Notes: generated by a model from the letters alone, not told the origin. A stretch of DNA of 64,000 nt from JBGRQA01 sp041725895 (GCA_041725895.1 JBGRQA010000022.1:1-64000); one strand, 5' to 3'; numbered from the stretch's first letter, positions 25,157 to 35,268 are shown. Translations and numbers: made by a program.

Positions 25157-28100
25157 TTATAATCCTTTACCGTGGCACTGCTTATACTTTTTACCACTTC
25201 CACAAGGACAAGGTTCGTTACGACCTACTTTTTGAGCAACCCGAACCGGCTCAGCCTTTGGCTTCTCGCGCTCGCGTTCTCTTCCTCCTCCGATTTCCTC
25301 TTTCGAAGTTCTCAAATTGCTCAAATCAGTACGCTTGCGTTCTTCCGCCTCGCGCACTTCTTCAGGATTCTGCATTGGAATATGTCCCTTCATCAATGTT
25401 GAAACAACACTCTTGTTGATATTCTCAATCATCGCCTTAAACAAGTTGAACGACTCAAACTTGTAGATCAACAACGGATCCTTCTGCTCGTAGGAAGCAT
25501 TCTGTACCGATTGCTTCAAATCATCCATCTCACGCAAGTGCTCCTTCCATGCTTCATCAATAGTAGCAAGGATAGCCACCTTCTCGTAGGAACGAACCAA
25601 CTCTTCTCCATTGGTTTCGTAAGCCTTCTTCAGGTTGGTCACAACGTTAAACATCTTCAAACCATCCGAAATTGGCACTACAATATTTTCGTAAACATCC
25701 GATTTGGTTTCGTACACATCCTTAATTACTGGATAAGCCTGTGCACAAATGGTCTCCACCTTACGTTTGTGAGCATCCAAAACAATTTTGTAGATCTTCT
25801 CAGAAATTTCGTCCGCCTTCATCTTCATGAACTCCTGTTCGGAAACAGGAGATTCAATAGAAAGGGCACGGATCAGTTCCATTTTGAAATCCTCGAAGCT
25901 TCCACCGTGGTATTCATTTACCAAAGCTTCACAAACATCGAACATCATATTGGCAATATCCACCTGGATACGTTCTCCGAACAAAGCATGACGACGACGC
26001 TTGTAGATTACCTCACGCTGGGAGTTCATCACATCATCGTACTCCAGCAAACGCTTACGAATACCGAAGTTGTTCTCTTCCACTTTCTTCTGTGCACGTT
26101 CGATGGACTTGGTAATCATGGAGTGCTGAATCACTTCCCCCTCCTTCAATCCCATGCGGTCCATCAACTTCACAATACGATCGGAGCTGAACAAACGCAT
26201 CAAATCATCTTCCAGAGATACGAAGAATTGAGAAGAACCCACATCACCCTGACGACCGGCACGACCTCGCAGCTGACGGTCGACACGACGTGAATCGTGA
26301 CGCTCGGTACCTACAATGGCCAAACCACCTGCAGCCTTCACCTCGTCACTCAATTTAATATCGGTACCACGACCTGCCATATTGGTAGCAATGGTAACCG
26401 TTCCGGTATGCCCTGCTTCGGCCACAATATCTGCCTCACGCTGGTGCAATTTTGCATTCAGTACATTGTGCTTAATTCCGCGAAGTTTAAGCATACGTGC
26501 CAACAACTCAGAAATCTCTACAGAAGTAGTACCAACCAATACTGGTCGTCCTTCATTCACCAGTCGTACGATCTCTTCAATGGTAGCGGTATATTTCTCA
26601 CGCTTGGTTTTGTATACCAAATCGTCCTGATCCGCACGGGCGATTGGACGGTTGGTTGGAATTACAACAACCTCCAGTTCGTAGATATCCCACAACTCAC
26701 CTGCCTCTGTTTCTGCAGTACCGGTCATACCAGACAACTTGTGGTACATACGGAAATAATTCTGCAGAGTAATGGTAGCAAAAGTTTGAGTCGCAGCTTC
26801 CACCTTCACATTTTCCTTGGCTTCAATCGCCTGGTGCAAACCATCGGAGTAACGACGTCCCTCCATAATACGACCGGTTTGCTCATCAACGATCTTCACC
26901 TTGTTGTCCATCACAACGTATTCCACATCCTTCTCGAAAAGGGTATAACCCTTCAGCAATTGGTTGATGGTGTGAACACGTTCCGATTTAACGGCGTAGC
27001 TTTGAATCAACTCATCTTTAACTTTCAGCTTCTCCTCGTTGGAAAGACTGCCTTTTTCAATGTTGGCAACTTCAGTACCAATATCAGGCAGGATAAAGAA
27101 ATCAGCCTCTTCCGAATCGGAAGTGATCAAATCGATACCCTTATCTGTTAATTCAATAGAATTGTGTTTTTCATCAATAACAAAGAACAAATCATCAGTA
27201 ACGATATGCATGTTCTTGTTGTTTTCCTGCATGTAGAAGTTCTCGGTCTTCAACAGGGTAGCCTTGTTTCCCTGCTCACTCAGGAACTTGATCAGCGGCT
27301 TGGATTTAGGCAAACCTTTAAAGGTTCTCAGCAAAAGCTTAGCCCCTTCCTCGGCCTTCTTCTTATCTTCGCTTTTCAAAAGCTGCTTGGCCTCAGTAAA
27401 AGTTTTGTGCACCAAATCATTCTGAGCCTTCACCAATTTCTGAACCTTAGGTTTCAATTCATCAAATTGCTGGTGATCGCCCTTTGGAATCGGACCGGAA
27501 ATAATCAAAGGCGTACGGGCATCATCAATCAGTACCGAGTCAACCTCGTCGACAATTGCGTAATTGTGTCTGCGCTGTACCAAATCCTTTGGATTGATGG
27601 CCATATTATCACGCAGGTAGTCGAAACCAAACTCATTGTTGGTACCGAAAGTAATATCCGACTGGTAAGCAGCTCTTCGCTCGTCAGAATTTGGTTGATG
27701 CTTATCGATACAATCTACGCTCATTCCGTGAAACTGATAGATTGGACCCATCCATTCGGAGTCACGCTTAGCCAGGTAATCGTTCACAGTAACCACGTGA
27801 ACACCTCTTCCGGTTAATGCATTCAAGAATACAGGCAGGGTAGCTACCAATGTTTTACCTTCCCCTGTTGCCATCTCGGCAATCTTACCGGAGTGAAGTA
27901 CAGAACCACCGATCAACTGAACGTCGTAGTGAACCATCTCCCAGGTAATTTCGTTACCTCCGGCATTCCATGAATTAAAGTAAACCGCCTTGTCACCATC
28001 GATCTGAACATTGTCCATACGTGCAGCCAGGTCTCGGTCGAACTGGTTGGCAGTAACCTCAATCTCCTCGTTTTCGGTAAAACGACGAGCAGTATCTTTT

Positions 28101-28450
28101 ACAATTGAAAAAGCAGTAGGCAGAATTTCATTCAGCACCTCTTCGATGCGCTCATCAATATTCTCTTCCAACTTATCGATTCGATCGTAGATCTCCTCCC
28201 TCTCATTGACACTAATGCCACCTTTTTCAATCTTCTCCTTTAAAGCATTGATTTCATCCTGCTCTGCCTTCACGTAATCCTGAATTTTCTTCTTCAGGCG
28301 CTCGGTTTCGGCACGAAGACCATCGTGATCCAATACTTTAATTTTCTCGTACTCGTTTTTAATTTGGGTTAGAATTGGTTGCAATTCTTTAAGGTCTCTA
28401 TCGGATTTACTTCCGAACAGCTTACCTAATGTCTTATTAATAAAGCTCAT
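25157..28450 (-). CDS. secA: preprotein translocase ATPase SecA
   Basis: ATPase motor that drives preproteins through SecYEG. At 1097 residues it is about 200 longer than E. coli SecA, with an insertion near residues 330-430 and an extended N-terminal coiled coil, both usual in Bacteroidota. Walker A MATGEGKTLVA, DEAD-type box VDEVDSVLIDDA, and helicase motif NMAGRGTDIKL are intact. The C-terminal zinc motif CPCGSGKKYKQCHG, which binds SecB and ribosomes, is complete. Starts at ATG 28450; single-gene unit. Confidence 0.97.
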   Translation of the reverse strand: MSFINKTLGKLFGSKSDRDLKELQPILTQIKNEYEKIKVLDHDGLRAETERLKKKIQDYVKAEQDEINALKEKIEKGGISVNEREEIYDRIDKLEENIDERIEEVLNEILPTAFSIVKDTARRFTENEEIEVTANQFDRDLAARMDNVQIDGDKAVYFNSWNAGGNEITWEMVHYDVQLIGGSVLHSGKIAEMATGEGKTLVATLPVFLNALTGRGVHVVTVNDYLAKRDSEWMGPIYQFHGMSVDCIDKHQPNSDERRAAYQSDITFGTNNEFGFDYLRDNMAINPKDLVQRRHNYAIVDEVDSVLIDDARTPLIISGPIPKGDHQQFDELKPKVQKLVKAQNDLVHKTFTEAKQLLKSEDKKKAEEGAKLLLRTFKGLPKSKPLIKFLSEQGNKATLLKTENFYMQENNKNMHIVTDDLFFVIDEKHNSIELTDKGIDLITSDSEEADFFILPDIGTEVANIEKGSLSNEEKLKVKDELIQSYAVKSERVHTINQLLKGYTLFEKDVEYVVMDNKVKIVDEQTGRIMEGRRYSDGLHQAIEAKENVKVEAATQTFATITLQNYFRMYHKLSGMTGTAETEAGELWDIYELEVVVIPTNRPIARADQDDLVYKTKREKYTATIEEIVRLVNEGRPVLVGTTSVEISELLARMLKLRGIKHNVLNAKLHQREADIVAEAGHTGTVTIATNMAGRGTDIKLSDEVKAAGGLAIVGTERHDSRRVDRQLRGRAGRQGDVGSSQFFVSLEDDLMRLFSSDRIVKLMDRMGLKEGEVIQHSMITKSIERAQKKVEENNFGIRKRLLEYDDVMNSQREVIYKRRRHALFGERIQVDIANMMFDVCEALVNEYHGGSFEDFKMELIRALSIESPVSEQEFMKMKADEISEKIYKIVLDAHKRKVETICAQAYPVIKDVYETKSDVYENIVVPISDGLKMFNVVTNLKKAYETNGEELVRSYEKVAILATIDEAWKEHLREMDDLKQSVQNASYEQKDPLLIYKFESFNLFKAMIENINKSVVSTLMKGHIPMQNPEEVREAEERKRTDLSNLRTSKEEIGGGREREREKPKAEPVRVAQKVGRNEPCPCGSGKKYKQCHGKGL

Positions 28451-28564
28451 TTACTATCGATTTTGTATATCGTGAAGAAAACACTCCAATGCACGAAATG
28501 CTCTCCTTCAATTCGGTTTCTAAAAAAAATAATGGGTACAAAAAGATCTGGTCAGATCTCTTAA

Positions 28565-28954
28565 CTAGCAGGCATCAGGTGCACGAATGTGCAATCCTTC
28601 ACATACAACATCAGGAAGGTAAGGATCGAAAGACCCTGTGTTTAAAAGGACTTCGGTTGATAGAACAGGAGGCCATTCCTCCCCGGGTTCAACCGCAAAT
28701 TCCGGTAGTGATGGCAGGTTTTCCAGCAGATTCAGACTCAGATCAACGGTAGTTACTACCTGATCGGGTACTGCAGGCATCTCCTGGCGAAGAACGTACT
28801 GAATGGCATAGTTCTCCTCCGGGGTAGTGCCATGATCGGCATACCATTCGGCCAACAGCTGGGTATCGAGGTTCATGGCCTCACATTCTCCGTAAGGAAC
28901 CACCACCGCGCATCCAGTCAGCACGCAGAAAACTACTATCAAATACTTGTTCAT
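28565..28954 (-). CDS. small lipoprotein of unknown function
   Basis: About 129 residues from ATG 28954. A short hydrophobic start ends in a lipobox, VLTGC, with the lipidated cysteine at residue 15. The mature part is acidic and proline-rich (MPAVPDQVVTTVDLS, EFAVEPGEEWPPVL) with no motif I recognise. An earlier in-frame ATG at 28960 adds two residues. Composition is more G+C-rich than its neighbours. It lies 114 bases upstream of secA on the same strand; no functional link is evident. Confidence 0.6.
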   Translation of the reverse strand: MNKYLIVVFCVLTGCAVVVPYGECEAMNLDTQLLAEWYADHGTTPEENYAIQYVLRQEMPAVPDQVVTTVDLSLNLLENLPSLPEFAVEPGEEWPPVLSTEVLLNTGSFDPYLPDVVCEGLHIRAPDAC

Positions 28955-29084
28955 ATCCATCGGCTCCAAATGTAGGAAATTTTTATTGATTTGCTCAGAG
29001 GATTTATGAAAAATTTAGACTATGAACCACTCAGGATGAAAAACAGGGTGATTTTTGCCCAAATTTAGAAGCTCCTCCATAAAA

Positions 29085-29114
29085 AAAACACATCGCAGGA
29101 GAGCGACGTGTTTT
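29085..29114 (-). terminator. terminator of ferritin gene 1
   Basis: Arms AAAACAC-a-TCGC / GCGA-c-GTGTTTT with one central mismatch and a 6-base loop; followed by a T run on the minus strand, 36 bases past the ferritin stop. Confidence 0.75.
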
Positions 29115-29149
29115 CAAAGATCCGGATCTACCTCTTCAACCCCGGGCAG

Positions 29150-29650
29150 CTACTCCCCGGCAGTTCGCGAGCGCATCGACTTATCCATTAAATAGAGTCC
29201 TTCGCCCTGGGCATTAAACATTTTTAACTGATCGATAATTTCGGAAACCGTAGCCTCCTCTTCTACCTGTTCGGTAACAAACCAATTCAAAAAGATTTTT
29301 GTCGCATGATCCTTTTCCTTGTTGGCCACATCAACACATTCGTTGATCAACTTGGTTACCTCACACTCGTGCTTGTAGGTCTCCTCATAAACATCCATAA
29401 CCCCTTTCCATTCCTTAGGCACTTCAGGAACCTGGGTCAAAATCACTCTTCCCCCTCTTTCGTTTACGTAGTTGAGCATTTTAAGTGCATGGGCAGCTTC
29501 CTCCTTAAACTGTACCTGGAACCAATGGGCAAAGCCATGAAAGCCGGCATCGAACAAATAGTTCGACATGGACAAATACAAGTATGCCGACCAAAATTCC
29601 ATATTGATCTGCTTGTTTAAAACCTTCTCTACTTTTTTGTTGATTATCAT
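29150..29650 (-). CDS. ferritin (FtnA type), copy 1
   Basis: Iron-storage ferritin of 166 residues. The ferroxidase ligands are in the expected places: E18, E51, H54, E95, Q128 and E131 (EFWSAYLYLSMS, KEEAAH, VTEQVEEE). The ATG at 29650 (MIINKKVEKVL) matches the family start; the frame extends upstream to 29677 without support. There is no heme-binding methionine typical of bacterioferritin. It sits directly downstream of a second ferritin gene, likely a tandem duplication, each with its own terminator. Confidence 0.94.
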   Translation of the reverse strand: MIINKKVEKVLNKQINMEFWSAYLYLSMSNYLFDAGFHGFAHWFQVQFKEEAAHALKMLNYVNERGGRVILTQVPEVPKEWKGVMDVYEETYKHECEVTKLINECVDVANKEKDHATKIFLNWFVTEQVEEEATVSEIIDQLKMFNAQGEGLYLMDKSMRSRTAGE

Positions 29651-29788
29651 AGTGCCATTATTTTGATGATGAAACAATTTGTCTCCTTAAATTACGAAAA
29701 ATCAAGCAACTGAACACAATAAAAATACAGGGAGAAATTAAAGAAATAAATCGGTAATGCGGCAGTAAAACAACTTGTAAGCATACAA

Positions 29789-29818
29789 AAAGCCCCCGCT
29801 TCTACAAGCAGGGGCTTT
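29789..29818 (-). terminator. terminator of ferritin gene 2
   Basis: 13-bp arms AAAGCCCCCGCTT / AAGCAGGGGCTTT with one mismatch and a 4-base loop, plus a T run on the minus strand. Confidence 0.85.
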
Positions 29819-29839
29819 CCATATAAGGTAATATAAATC

Positions 29840-30355
29840 TTATGCCTGTTGGTTAGGATCTACAAATACACGAGCTTTGAATTCCTTATCCATCATGTAC
29901 AATCCCTGACCTTCGCAGTTGAACATCTTCAGCTGATCCAAAATTTCAGAAACAGTTGCTTCCTCTTCTACCTGCTCATCAACGAACCACTGCAGGAAGT
30001 TTACGGTTGCATGATCGCGAACCTCCATAGCAACTTCAACACAATCGTTAATTAAAGCTGTTACCTTCATTTCGTGATTCAGAGTCTCCTCGTAAATATC
30101 CAACACACCGTTCCAGCTACTAGGCACTTCGGTGATAGGCTCCAATACAACACGACCACCTCTTTCGTTCACGTAGTCCAAAATTTTGATCGCATGAGAA
30201 GTTTCTTCCTGGAATTGAACTTTCATCCAGTTGGCGAAACCAGGCATGCCGTTGGCATTGAAATAATTTGACATAGAAAGGTAAAAATATGCAGACCAAA
30301 ACTCTGCATTAATTTGCTTGTTCAATACCTCTTCAACTTTCTTATTTAAAGCCAT
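29840..30355 (-). CDS. ferritin (FtnA type), copy 2
   Basis: Ferritin of 171 residues, closely similar to the neighbouring copy, with the same ligand positions: E18, E51, H54, E95, Q128, E131. It differs mainly in loops and in a longer tail (VFVDPNQQA). ATG at 30355 (MALNKKVEEVL) is chosen over the longer frame from 30433. A minus-strand TACATTTG at 30396-30403 gives a -7 box 40 bases upstream. The two copies may differ in regulation or form mixed cages. Confidence 0.94.
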   Translation of the reverse strand: MALNKKVEEVLNKQINAEFWSAYFYLSMSNYFNANGMPGFANWMKVQFQEETSHAIKILDYVNERGGRVVLEPITEVPSSWNGVLDIYEETLNHEMKVTALINDCVEVAMEVRDHATVNFLQWFVDEQVEEEATVSEILDQLKMFNCEGQGLYMMDKEFKARVFVDPNQQA

Positions 30356-30395
30356 CTTATTTAATTTTTTGTTTACTAATTTCAAATTTGTAACC

Positions 30396-30403
30396 CAAAT
30401 GTA
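30396..30403 (-). promoter_or_regulatory. -7 box of ferritin gene 2
   Basis: Minus-strand TACATTTG matches TAnnTTTG; no clear -33 TTTG is seen at the right distance. Confidence 0.4.
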
Positions 30404-30659
30404 CAGGAAAATCGTTGAATAGAAAACCCGCATTTCCGCTGCCTGACTAATTTAAAATCAAACTAAATACCAAACATATAAAGCAAAAAAATGGCCCCGC
30501 CTCTAAAGCCTTTTCTTCTATTTCCTTACCTCCTGATCGCCCTGCTACCACACGAAGAAAGCTAACCATCCTGCCTGTAATCGATAATATTTATCTACAC
30601 ATAAATAAACTTTATAGGATCTCCACTCGTAAGCCATTTGGAAGGAATCAGGCAAACAC

Positions 30660-30900
30660 GGCTCCCGACACCAAGGTAGTGATGAACTAAAGAGGGAAAT
30701 TCATTCTTCACTCTAGGATAATGATAGACGACCACCGGAATTTCATATTTCACCATAGGAAAATGGCCCCCGAACCCGGGGAAATGATATTCCACCACGG
30801 AAAAATGATTCCCGACCATGGGATTTTGATTATCGACCATAGGAAAATCATTTTCCACCTTCGGAAAATGATCCCCCACCAGTGTTTATTGGTATTCCGG
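30660..30900. repeat. 21-bp minisatellite (about nine to eleven degenerate units)
   Basis: Tandem 21-base units such as AAAATGATTCCCGACCATGGG, ATTTTGATTATCGACCATAGG and AAAATCATTTTCCACCTTCGG (each written alone). Because 21 is a multiple of three, both strands translate into heptad repeats: on the minus strand units like MVGNHFS, VVEYHFP, MVKYEIP. Units contain a CC(N)2-3GG core. The frame 30595-30879 on the minus strand has an ATG but no convincing context; I do not call it as a gene. 30404-30659 holds nothing else. Confidence 0.75.
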
Positions 30901-30915
30901 AATTTTTTCCACAAA

Positions 30916-30944
30916 AAAAGCCTTACCCAAAGGGCAAGGCTTTT
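30916..30944 (-). terminator. terminator of icd
   Basis: Arms AAAAGCCTT-a-CCC / GGG-c-AAGGCTTTT with one mismatch and a 3-base loop, followed by a T run on the minus strand, 39 bases past the icd stop. Confidence 0.85.
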
Positions 30945-30982
30945 ACATAATATTGCTTAAAGCAATTAAACAGTCGTAAGGA

Positions 30983-33223
30983 CTAGTTCAATGAATTGAT
31001 GATAGCATTCAAAGTAGCACTTGGACGCATTGCTTTTTCAGCCATTTCAGGACATGGCTTGAAGTAACCGCCAATGTTCATTGCTACTCCCTGAGCTGCG
31101 ATCAACTCTTCGTTAATCTTAGCTTCGTTTGCGCTTAACTCTTCAGCTACTTTAGCGAAACGAGTCGCCATTTCAGCATCCTTAGTTTGTGCAGCCAAAG
31201 CTTGTGCCCAGTACATAGCCAGGTAGTAGTGACTACCTCTGTTGTCCAATTCGTTCACTTTACGTGAAGGAGACTTCTTGTTCTCAAGGAACTGGCTAAC
31301 TGCTTCGTCAAGAGTATCAGCCAACAATTGAGCTTTTTCGTTACCGAAAGTAGTTGACAAGTGCTCCAAAGAAACACCCAATGCAAGGAATTCACCCAAT
31401 GAATCCCAACGCAAGTGGTTCTCTTTTTCGAATTGCTGAACGTGCTTAGGAGCAGATCCACCCGCACCAGTTTCGAACAATCCACCACCAGCAAGAAGAG
31501 GAACGATAGAAAGCATCTTAGCTGAAGTACCAAGTTCCAAAATTGGGAACAAGTCAGTTAAGTAGTCTCTCAATACGTTACCAGTTACAGAGATAGTATC
31601 TTTTCCTTCTTTCACACGTGGAAGAGTGAATTTCATCGCATCAACCGGAGTCATGATGTGAATCTCCAATCCGGTAAGATCGTGATCTTTCAGGTAAGTG
31701 TTTACTTTAGCGATCAACTGAGCATCGTGAGCTCTGTTCTCATCCAACCAGAAGATAGCTGGAGAACCAGTAGCTTTAGCTCTGTTAACAGCCAATTTCA
31801 CCCAATCCTTAATTGGAAGATCCTTAGCCTGACAAGCTCTGTAGATATCACCCTCTTCTACCTGGTGAGCGAAGAACTCTTCACCTGAAGCAGAAACAAT
31901 ACGGATGGTACCGTTAGCAGGAGCCTGGAAAGTTTTATCGTGAGATCCATACTCTTCAGCTTTCTGAGCCATCAAACCAACATTGGATACGTTACCCATA
32001 GTTGAAGGATCGAAAGCACCGTTTTCTTTACAGAAGTTGATAGCCTCCTGGTAGAAACGAGCATAGCAAGTATCAGGAATTACAGCTTTGGTATCGTGCA
32101 ACTGACCATCAGGTCCCCACATTTTACCAGAGTCACGAACAACGTTTGGCATAGAAGCATCGATAATGATATCGTTACCTGCGTGCAGGTTGGTAATACC
32201 TTTATCAGAATCTACCATAGCCAGGTTTGGACGAGTTTGGTAAACAGCCTGGATGTCAGCTTCAATCTCAGCTTTCTTGTCATCAGAAAGGTTCTGAATC
32301 TTGTTGTAAAGGTCACCTAAACCTAAGTTAGGATTCACACCAAGTTCTTCGAAGGTAGCAGCGTGCTTAGCGAAAACATCCTTGAAGTATACAGAAACGA
32401 AGTGTCCGAACATAATAGGATCAGAAACCTTCATCATTGTCGCTTTCAAGTGTACAGAGAACAACAAGTCATTGTTCTTAGCATCTTCCAGCTGAGCTTC
32501 GATGAAAGTTCTCAGAGCTTTACGGCTCATGAAAGTTCCATCCAATACTTCACCTTTCTGCAAAGCCAACTTGTCTTTCAGTACAGTTACGTTGCCATCG
32601 GCATCAACAAATTCGATTCTTGCCTCAGTAGCCTCTGCCATAGTAGCAGATTTTTCGTTAGCATAGAAATCGCCACCATTCATGTGAGCAACGTGTGCCT
32701 TTGAGTCAGAAGACCAATCTCCCAAAGCCTTAGGATTCTTCTTAGCATACTCTTTAACTGCACGAGCCACACGACGGTCGGAGTTACCTTCACGCAATAC
32801 AGGGTTTACAGCCGATCCCAATACTTTAGCGAATCGAGCTTGCAATTCCTTTTCTTCCTCTGTTTTAGGCTCTTCAGGATATTCAGGCAATTTATAACCT
32901 TTTTCCTGCAGCTCTTTAAGAGCAGCCTTCAACTGTGGAATAGAAGCACTAATATTAGGCAATTTAATAATATTAGCTTCCGGAGTTTTTGCCAATTGAC
33001 CTAATTCTGCCAAGTAATCAGGTATCCGTTGTTCTTCTGTTAGATAATCAGGAAAGTTTGCGATAATTCTACCCGCCAATGAGATATCTTTTGTCTCAAT
33101 AGAGATACCAGTCCCATTAGTGTACGCCTTAATAATAGGCAGTAAAGAATAGGTTGCTAAAGCTGGTGCTTCATCAATTTTGGTATAAACAATTTTCGGG
33201 TCTACAACTTTGCTTTTTTCCAT
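30983..33223 (-). CDS. icd: NADP-dependent isocitrate dehydrogenase, monomeric type
   Basis: TCA-cycle enzyme that oxidatively decarboxylates isocitrate to 2-oxoglutarate with NADP. At 746 residues it is the monomeric IDH-II class, unrelated in length to the common 45-kDa dimer. Recognisable blocks: IVYTKIDEAPALATYSLLPI near the start, LREGNSDRRVA (substrate site, about 150), GHFVSVYFKDVF, and the C-terminal MNIGGYFKPC. ATG at 33223. Monocistronic, between the minisatellite and dnaX. Confidence 0.96.
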   Translation of the reverse strand: MEKSKVVDPKIVYTKIDEAPALATYSLLPIIKAYTNGTGISIETKDISLAGRIIANFPDYLTEEQRIPDYLAELGQLAKTPEANIIKLPNISASIPQLKAALKELQEKGYKLPEYPEEPKTEEEKELQARFAKVLGSAVNPVLREGNSDRRVARAVKEYAKKNPKALGDWSSDSKAHVAHMNGGDFYANEKSATMAEATEARIEFVDADGNVTVLKDKLALQKGEVLDGTFMSRKALRTFIEAQLEDAKNNDLLFSVHLKATMMKVSDPIMFGHFVSVYFKDVFAKHAATFEELGVNPNLGLGDLYNKIQNLSDDKKAEIEADIQAVYQTRPNLAMVDSDKGITNLHAGNDIIIDASMPNVVRDSGKMWGPDGQLHDTKAVIPDTCYARFYQEAINFCKENGAFDPSTMGNVSNVGLMAQKAEEYGSHDKTFQAPANGTIRIVSASGEEFFAHQVEEGDIYRACQAKDLPIKDWVKLAVNRAKATGSPAIFWLDENRAHDAQLIAKVNTYLKDHDLTGLEIHIMTPVDAMKFTLPRVKEGKDTISVTGNVLRDYLTDLFPILELGTSAKMLSIVPLLAGGGLFETGAGGSAPKHVQQFEKENHLRWDSLGEFLALGVSLEHLSTTFGNEKAQLLADTLDEAVSQFLENKKSPSRKVNELDNRGSHYYLAMYWAQALAAQTKDAEMATRFAKVAEELSANEAKINEELIAAQGVAMNIGGYFKPCPEMAEKAMRPSATLNAIINSLN

Positions 33224-33394
33224 GTCAGTTGTCTTTGTGCAATTTAAAAATTACGTTTAAAACTATGTTTTAATTTAGTTAGTCAATCGGATTGTATCGT
33301 TCCCAATCCGGGGGTAAACATATATATTTTTTTTATTTTGGGAATGCAAAAAACCTTTTTTTTAAAGAAATTTTTCCGCAATAACAACCACCTA

Positions 33395-33432
33395 AAAATT
33401 AGGCTCCTGAGTCAACTCAGGAGCCTAATTTT
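33395..33432. terminator. terminator of dnaX
   Basis: An 18-bp perfect stem (arms AAAATTAGGCTCCTGAGT and ACTCAGGAGCCTAATTTT), with T runs on both strands. It lies 40 bases beyond the dnaX stop and would also block transcription in the other direction. Confidence 0.88.
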
Positions 33433-33471
33433 TTCATTTCTCGGGTCTGTTTGGGGTCAATTTCTCTCAAT

Positions 33472-35268
33472 TTAATCGAAATCGAGAGAGAATTTCTGCT
33501 TAAGGACGTTCAAAACCGGATTTTTTTTCGCCAAATACTCGAACCGGTCGAAGTCGGTATAGAGTTTTTTTCCCGATCGGGTTTGCACAATTTCGGTATC
33601 AATATCGATTCGGGTGTTGCGCAACGATCGCTTCAAAAAATTTAAAATTTCCGACTTCTTTTTACGAACATCATCCTCCTGAATGGAATTATCCACTCTT
33701 ATTACTATATGATGATTTTCTTTTAACAGGGGTTCGTGAGCAGTAAGAGCAGAACGAACCCTTTCGTTGGAATCCTTCACCTTTAAAAACTCTTTAAGAC
33801 TTCCCATGATATCTCTTTCCGAAAAGACTTCGGCCATATCGGCCATACGACTGCTGGAAGAAGAAGTGGTTTGAACCCGTGTAGATGCGGAGGAAGTGGG
33901 GCGACTGTAGCCCTGATTCAACGAATCCATGATGGAAATGGTTTTCCGGTGACCACCGGATACCGAAGGTGAAGAAGCCGGCCGCCCATTAGAAGTTACG
34001 TTGGCCACCTGGGTGCGGGCATTTCCGGCTGAAGTTGCAATGTTCTGCCCTCCTGCGGCAGATACAGTCGATCGGCCGTTGGCTGGAGCAGAAGCTATGC
34101 TTGTCTGCTCCGGAGTAAATATCTTCAGTAATTTTTTGGAACCAGCCTTAGTTAGACTAGCTCCTTTTTTTTTTGATTCAATTATCTGGGACAATTGAAT
34201 TAGGGTAAGCTCTACAAAGAGACGTTTATTTTGACTGGCTTTATAGCCCACGTCGCATTGACTTAATATTTGCAAGGCATCGTAAAGGAAATCCTGCTGG
34301 CACTTCTGTGCCTGTTCCAGATATTTCTTCTTAATACTATCTCCTACCTCCAACAATTGAAGCGTTACCGGATCGCGTCCCACCAAAACATCACGCAAGT
34401 GAGCACTCAATCCTGATATAAAATGGTGTCCGTCGAATCCTTTCTCGATGATTTCGTTGAACAACAACAATACCTCGCTAACTTTTCCCTCAATAAAACC
34501 ATCTACCATTCTAAAGTAGTAATCGTAATCCAGTACATTCAAATTCTCAATTACATTCTGGTAGCTGATTTCTTTTCCGGAAAAACTCACAATCTGATCG
34601 AAAATAGAAAGAGCATCACGCATGGCACCATCTGCCTTCATCGCAATCACATTCAAACCTTCCTCCTCAATCTGCACAGATTCTTCCTTCGCGATAAATT
34701 TCAAATGCTCAACTGCATCAGGCACCTTAATCCGATTGAAATCGAAAATCTGGCATCGCGACAGAATGGTTGGAATAATCTTGTGCTTTTCGGTAGTAGC
34801 CAGAATAAAGATTGCATGCTCAGGTGGCTCTTCCAAAGTTTTCAGAAAGGCATTAAATGCTGCAGCCGACAACATGTGAACCTCGTCAATAATATAGATA
34901 CTGTATTTCCCGATTTGGGGAGGGATACGCACCTGATCAATCAGGGTACGGATGTCTTCCACCGAGTTGTTGGAAGCCGCATCCAGTTCATGTATATTAT
35001 AGGAACGATTTTCGTTGAAGGCCTGGCAGGATTCACACTGGTTGCAGGCTTCAAACTCAGGGGTCATCTGAGAACAGTTAATTGTTTTCGCAAAAATCCG
35101 TGCACACGAAGTTTTCCCCACTCCCCGCGGACCACAAAACAAATATGCGTGGGCCAGGTGGTTATTCTTAATGGCATTTTTCAAGGTAACGGTAATAGCC
35201 CCTTGCCCTACCACAGTATTAAATGTAGAGGGACGGTATTTCCGGGCTGAAACAATAAAGTTCTCCAT
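33472..35268 (-). CDS. dnaX: DNA polymerase III subunit gamma/tau
   Basis: Clamp-loader ATPase of 598 residues. P-loop GPRGVGKTS, the zinc-binding cysteines around CNQCESCQAF, and DEVHMLSAAAFNAFLKTLEEPP are in order. A low-complexity Ser/Ala/Gly linker (about 395-470) separates the AAA+ core from the C-terminal tau region. ATG at 35268 (MENFIVSARKYRP) is the family start; four upstream codons from a TTG are not needed. Any programmed frameshift that makes gamma was not found by eye. A good promoter lies upstream. Confidence 0.95.
   Translation of the reverse strand: MENFIVSARKYRPSTFNTVVGQGAITVTLKNAIKNNHLAHAYLFCGPRGVGKTSCARIFAKTINCSQMTPEFEACNQCESCQAFNENRSYNIHELDAASNNSVEDIRTLIDQVRIPPQIGKYSIYIIDEVHMLSAAAFNAFLKTLEEPPEHAIFILATTEKHKIIPTILSRCQIFDFNRIKVPDAVEHLKFIAKEESVQIEEEGLNVIAMKADGAMRDALSIFDQIVSFSGKEISYQNVIENLNVLDYDYYFRMVDGFIEGKVSEVLLLFNEIIEKGFDGHHFISGLSAHLRDVLVGRDPVTLQLLEVGDSIKKKYLEQAQKCQQDFLYDALQILSQCDVGYKASQNKRLFVELTLIQLSQIIESKKKGASLTKAGSKKLLKIFTPEQTSIASAPANGRSTVSAAGGQNIATSAGNARTQVANVTSNGRPASSPSVSGGHRKTISIMDSLNQGYSRPTSSASTRVQTTSSSSSRMADMAEVFSERDIMGSLKEFLKVKDSNERVRSALTAHEPLLKENHHIVIRVDNSIQEDDVRKKKSEILNFLKRSLRNTRIDIDTEIVQTRSGKKLYTDFDRFEYLAKKNPVLNVLKQKFSLDFD

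Noticed and set aside
26297..27151. Long plus-strand frames inside secA
   Set aside because: They are antisense shadows of a highly conserved gene.
30660..30900. Possible CRISPR array in the tandem repeat
   Set aside because: The 21-base units follow each other directly and are degenerate, with no unique spacers and no cas genes in the window.
30721..30960. Plus-strand frame over the minisatellite encoding HHRKM-type heptads
   Set aside because: The open frame follows from the 21-base period; it runs through the icd terminator and has no support as a gene.
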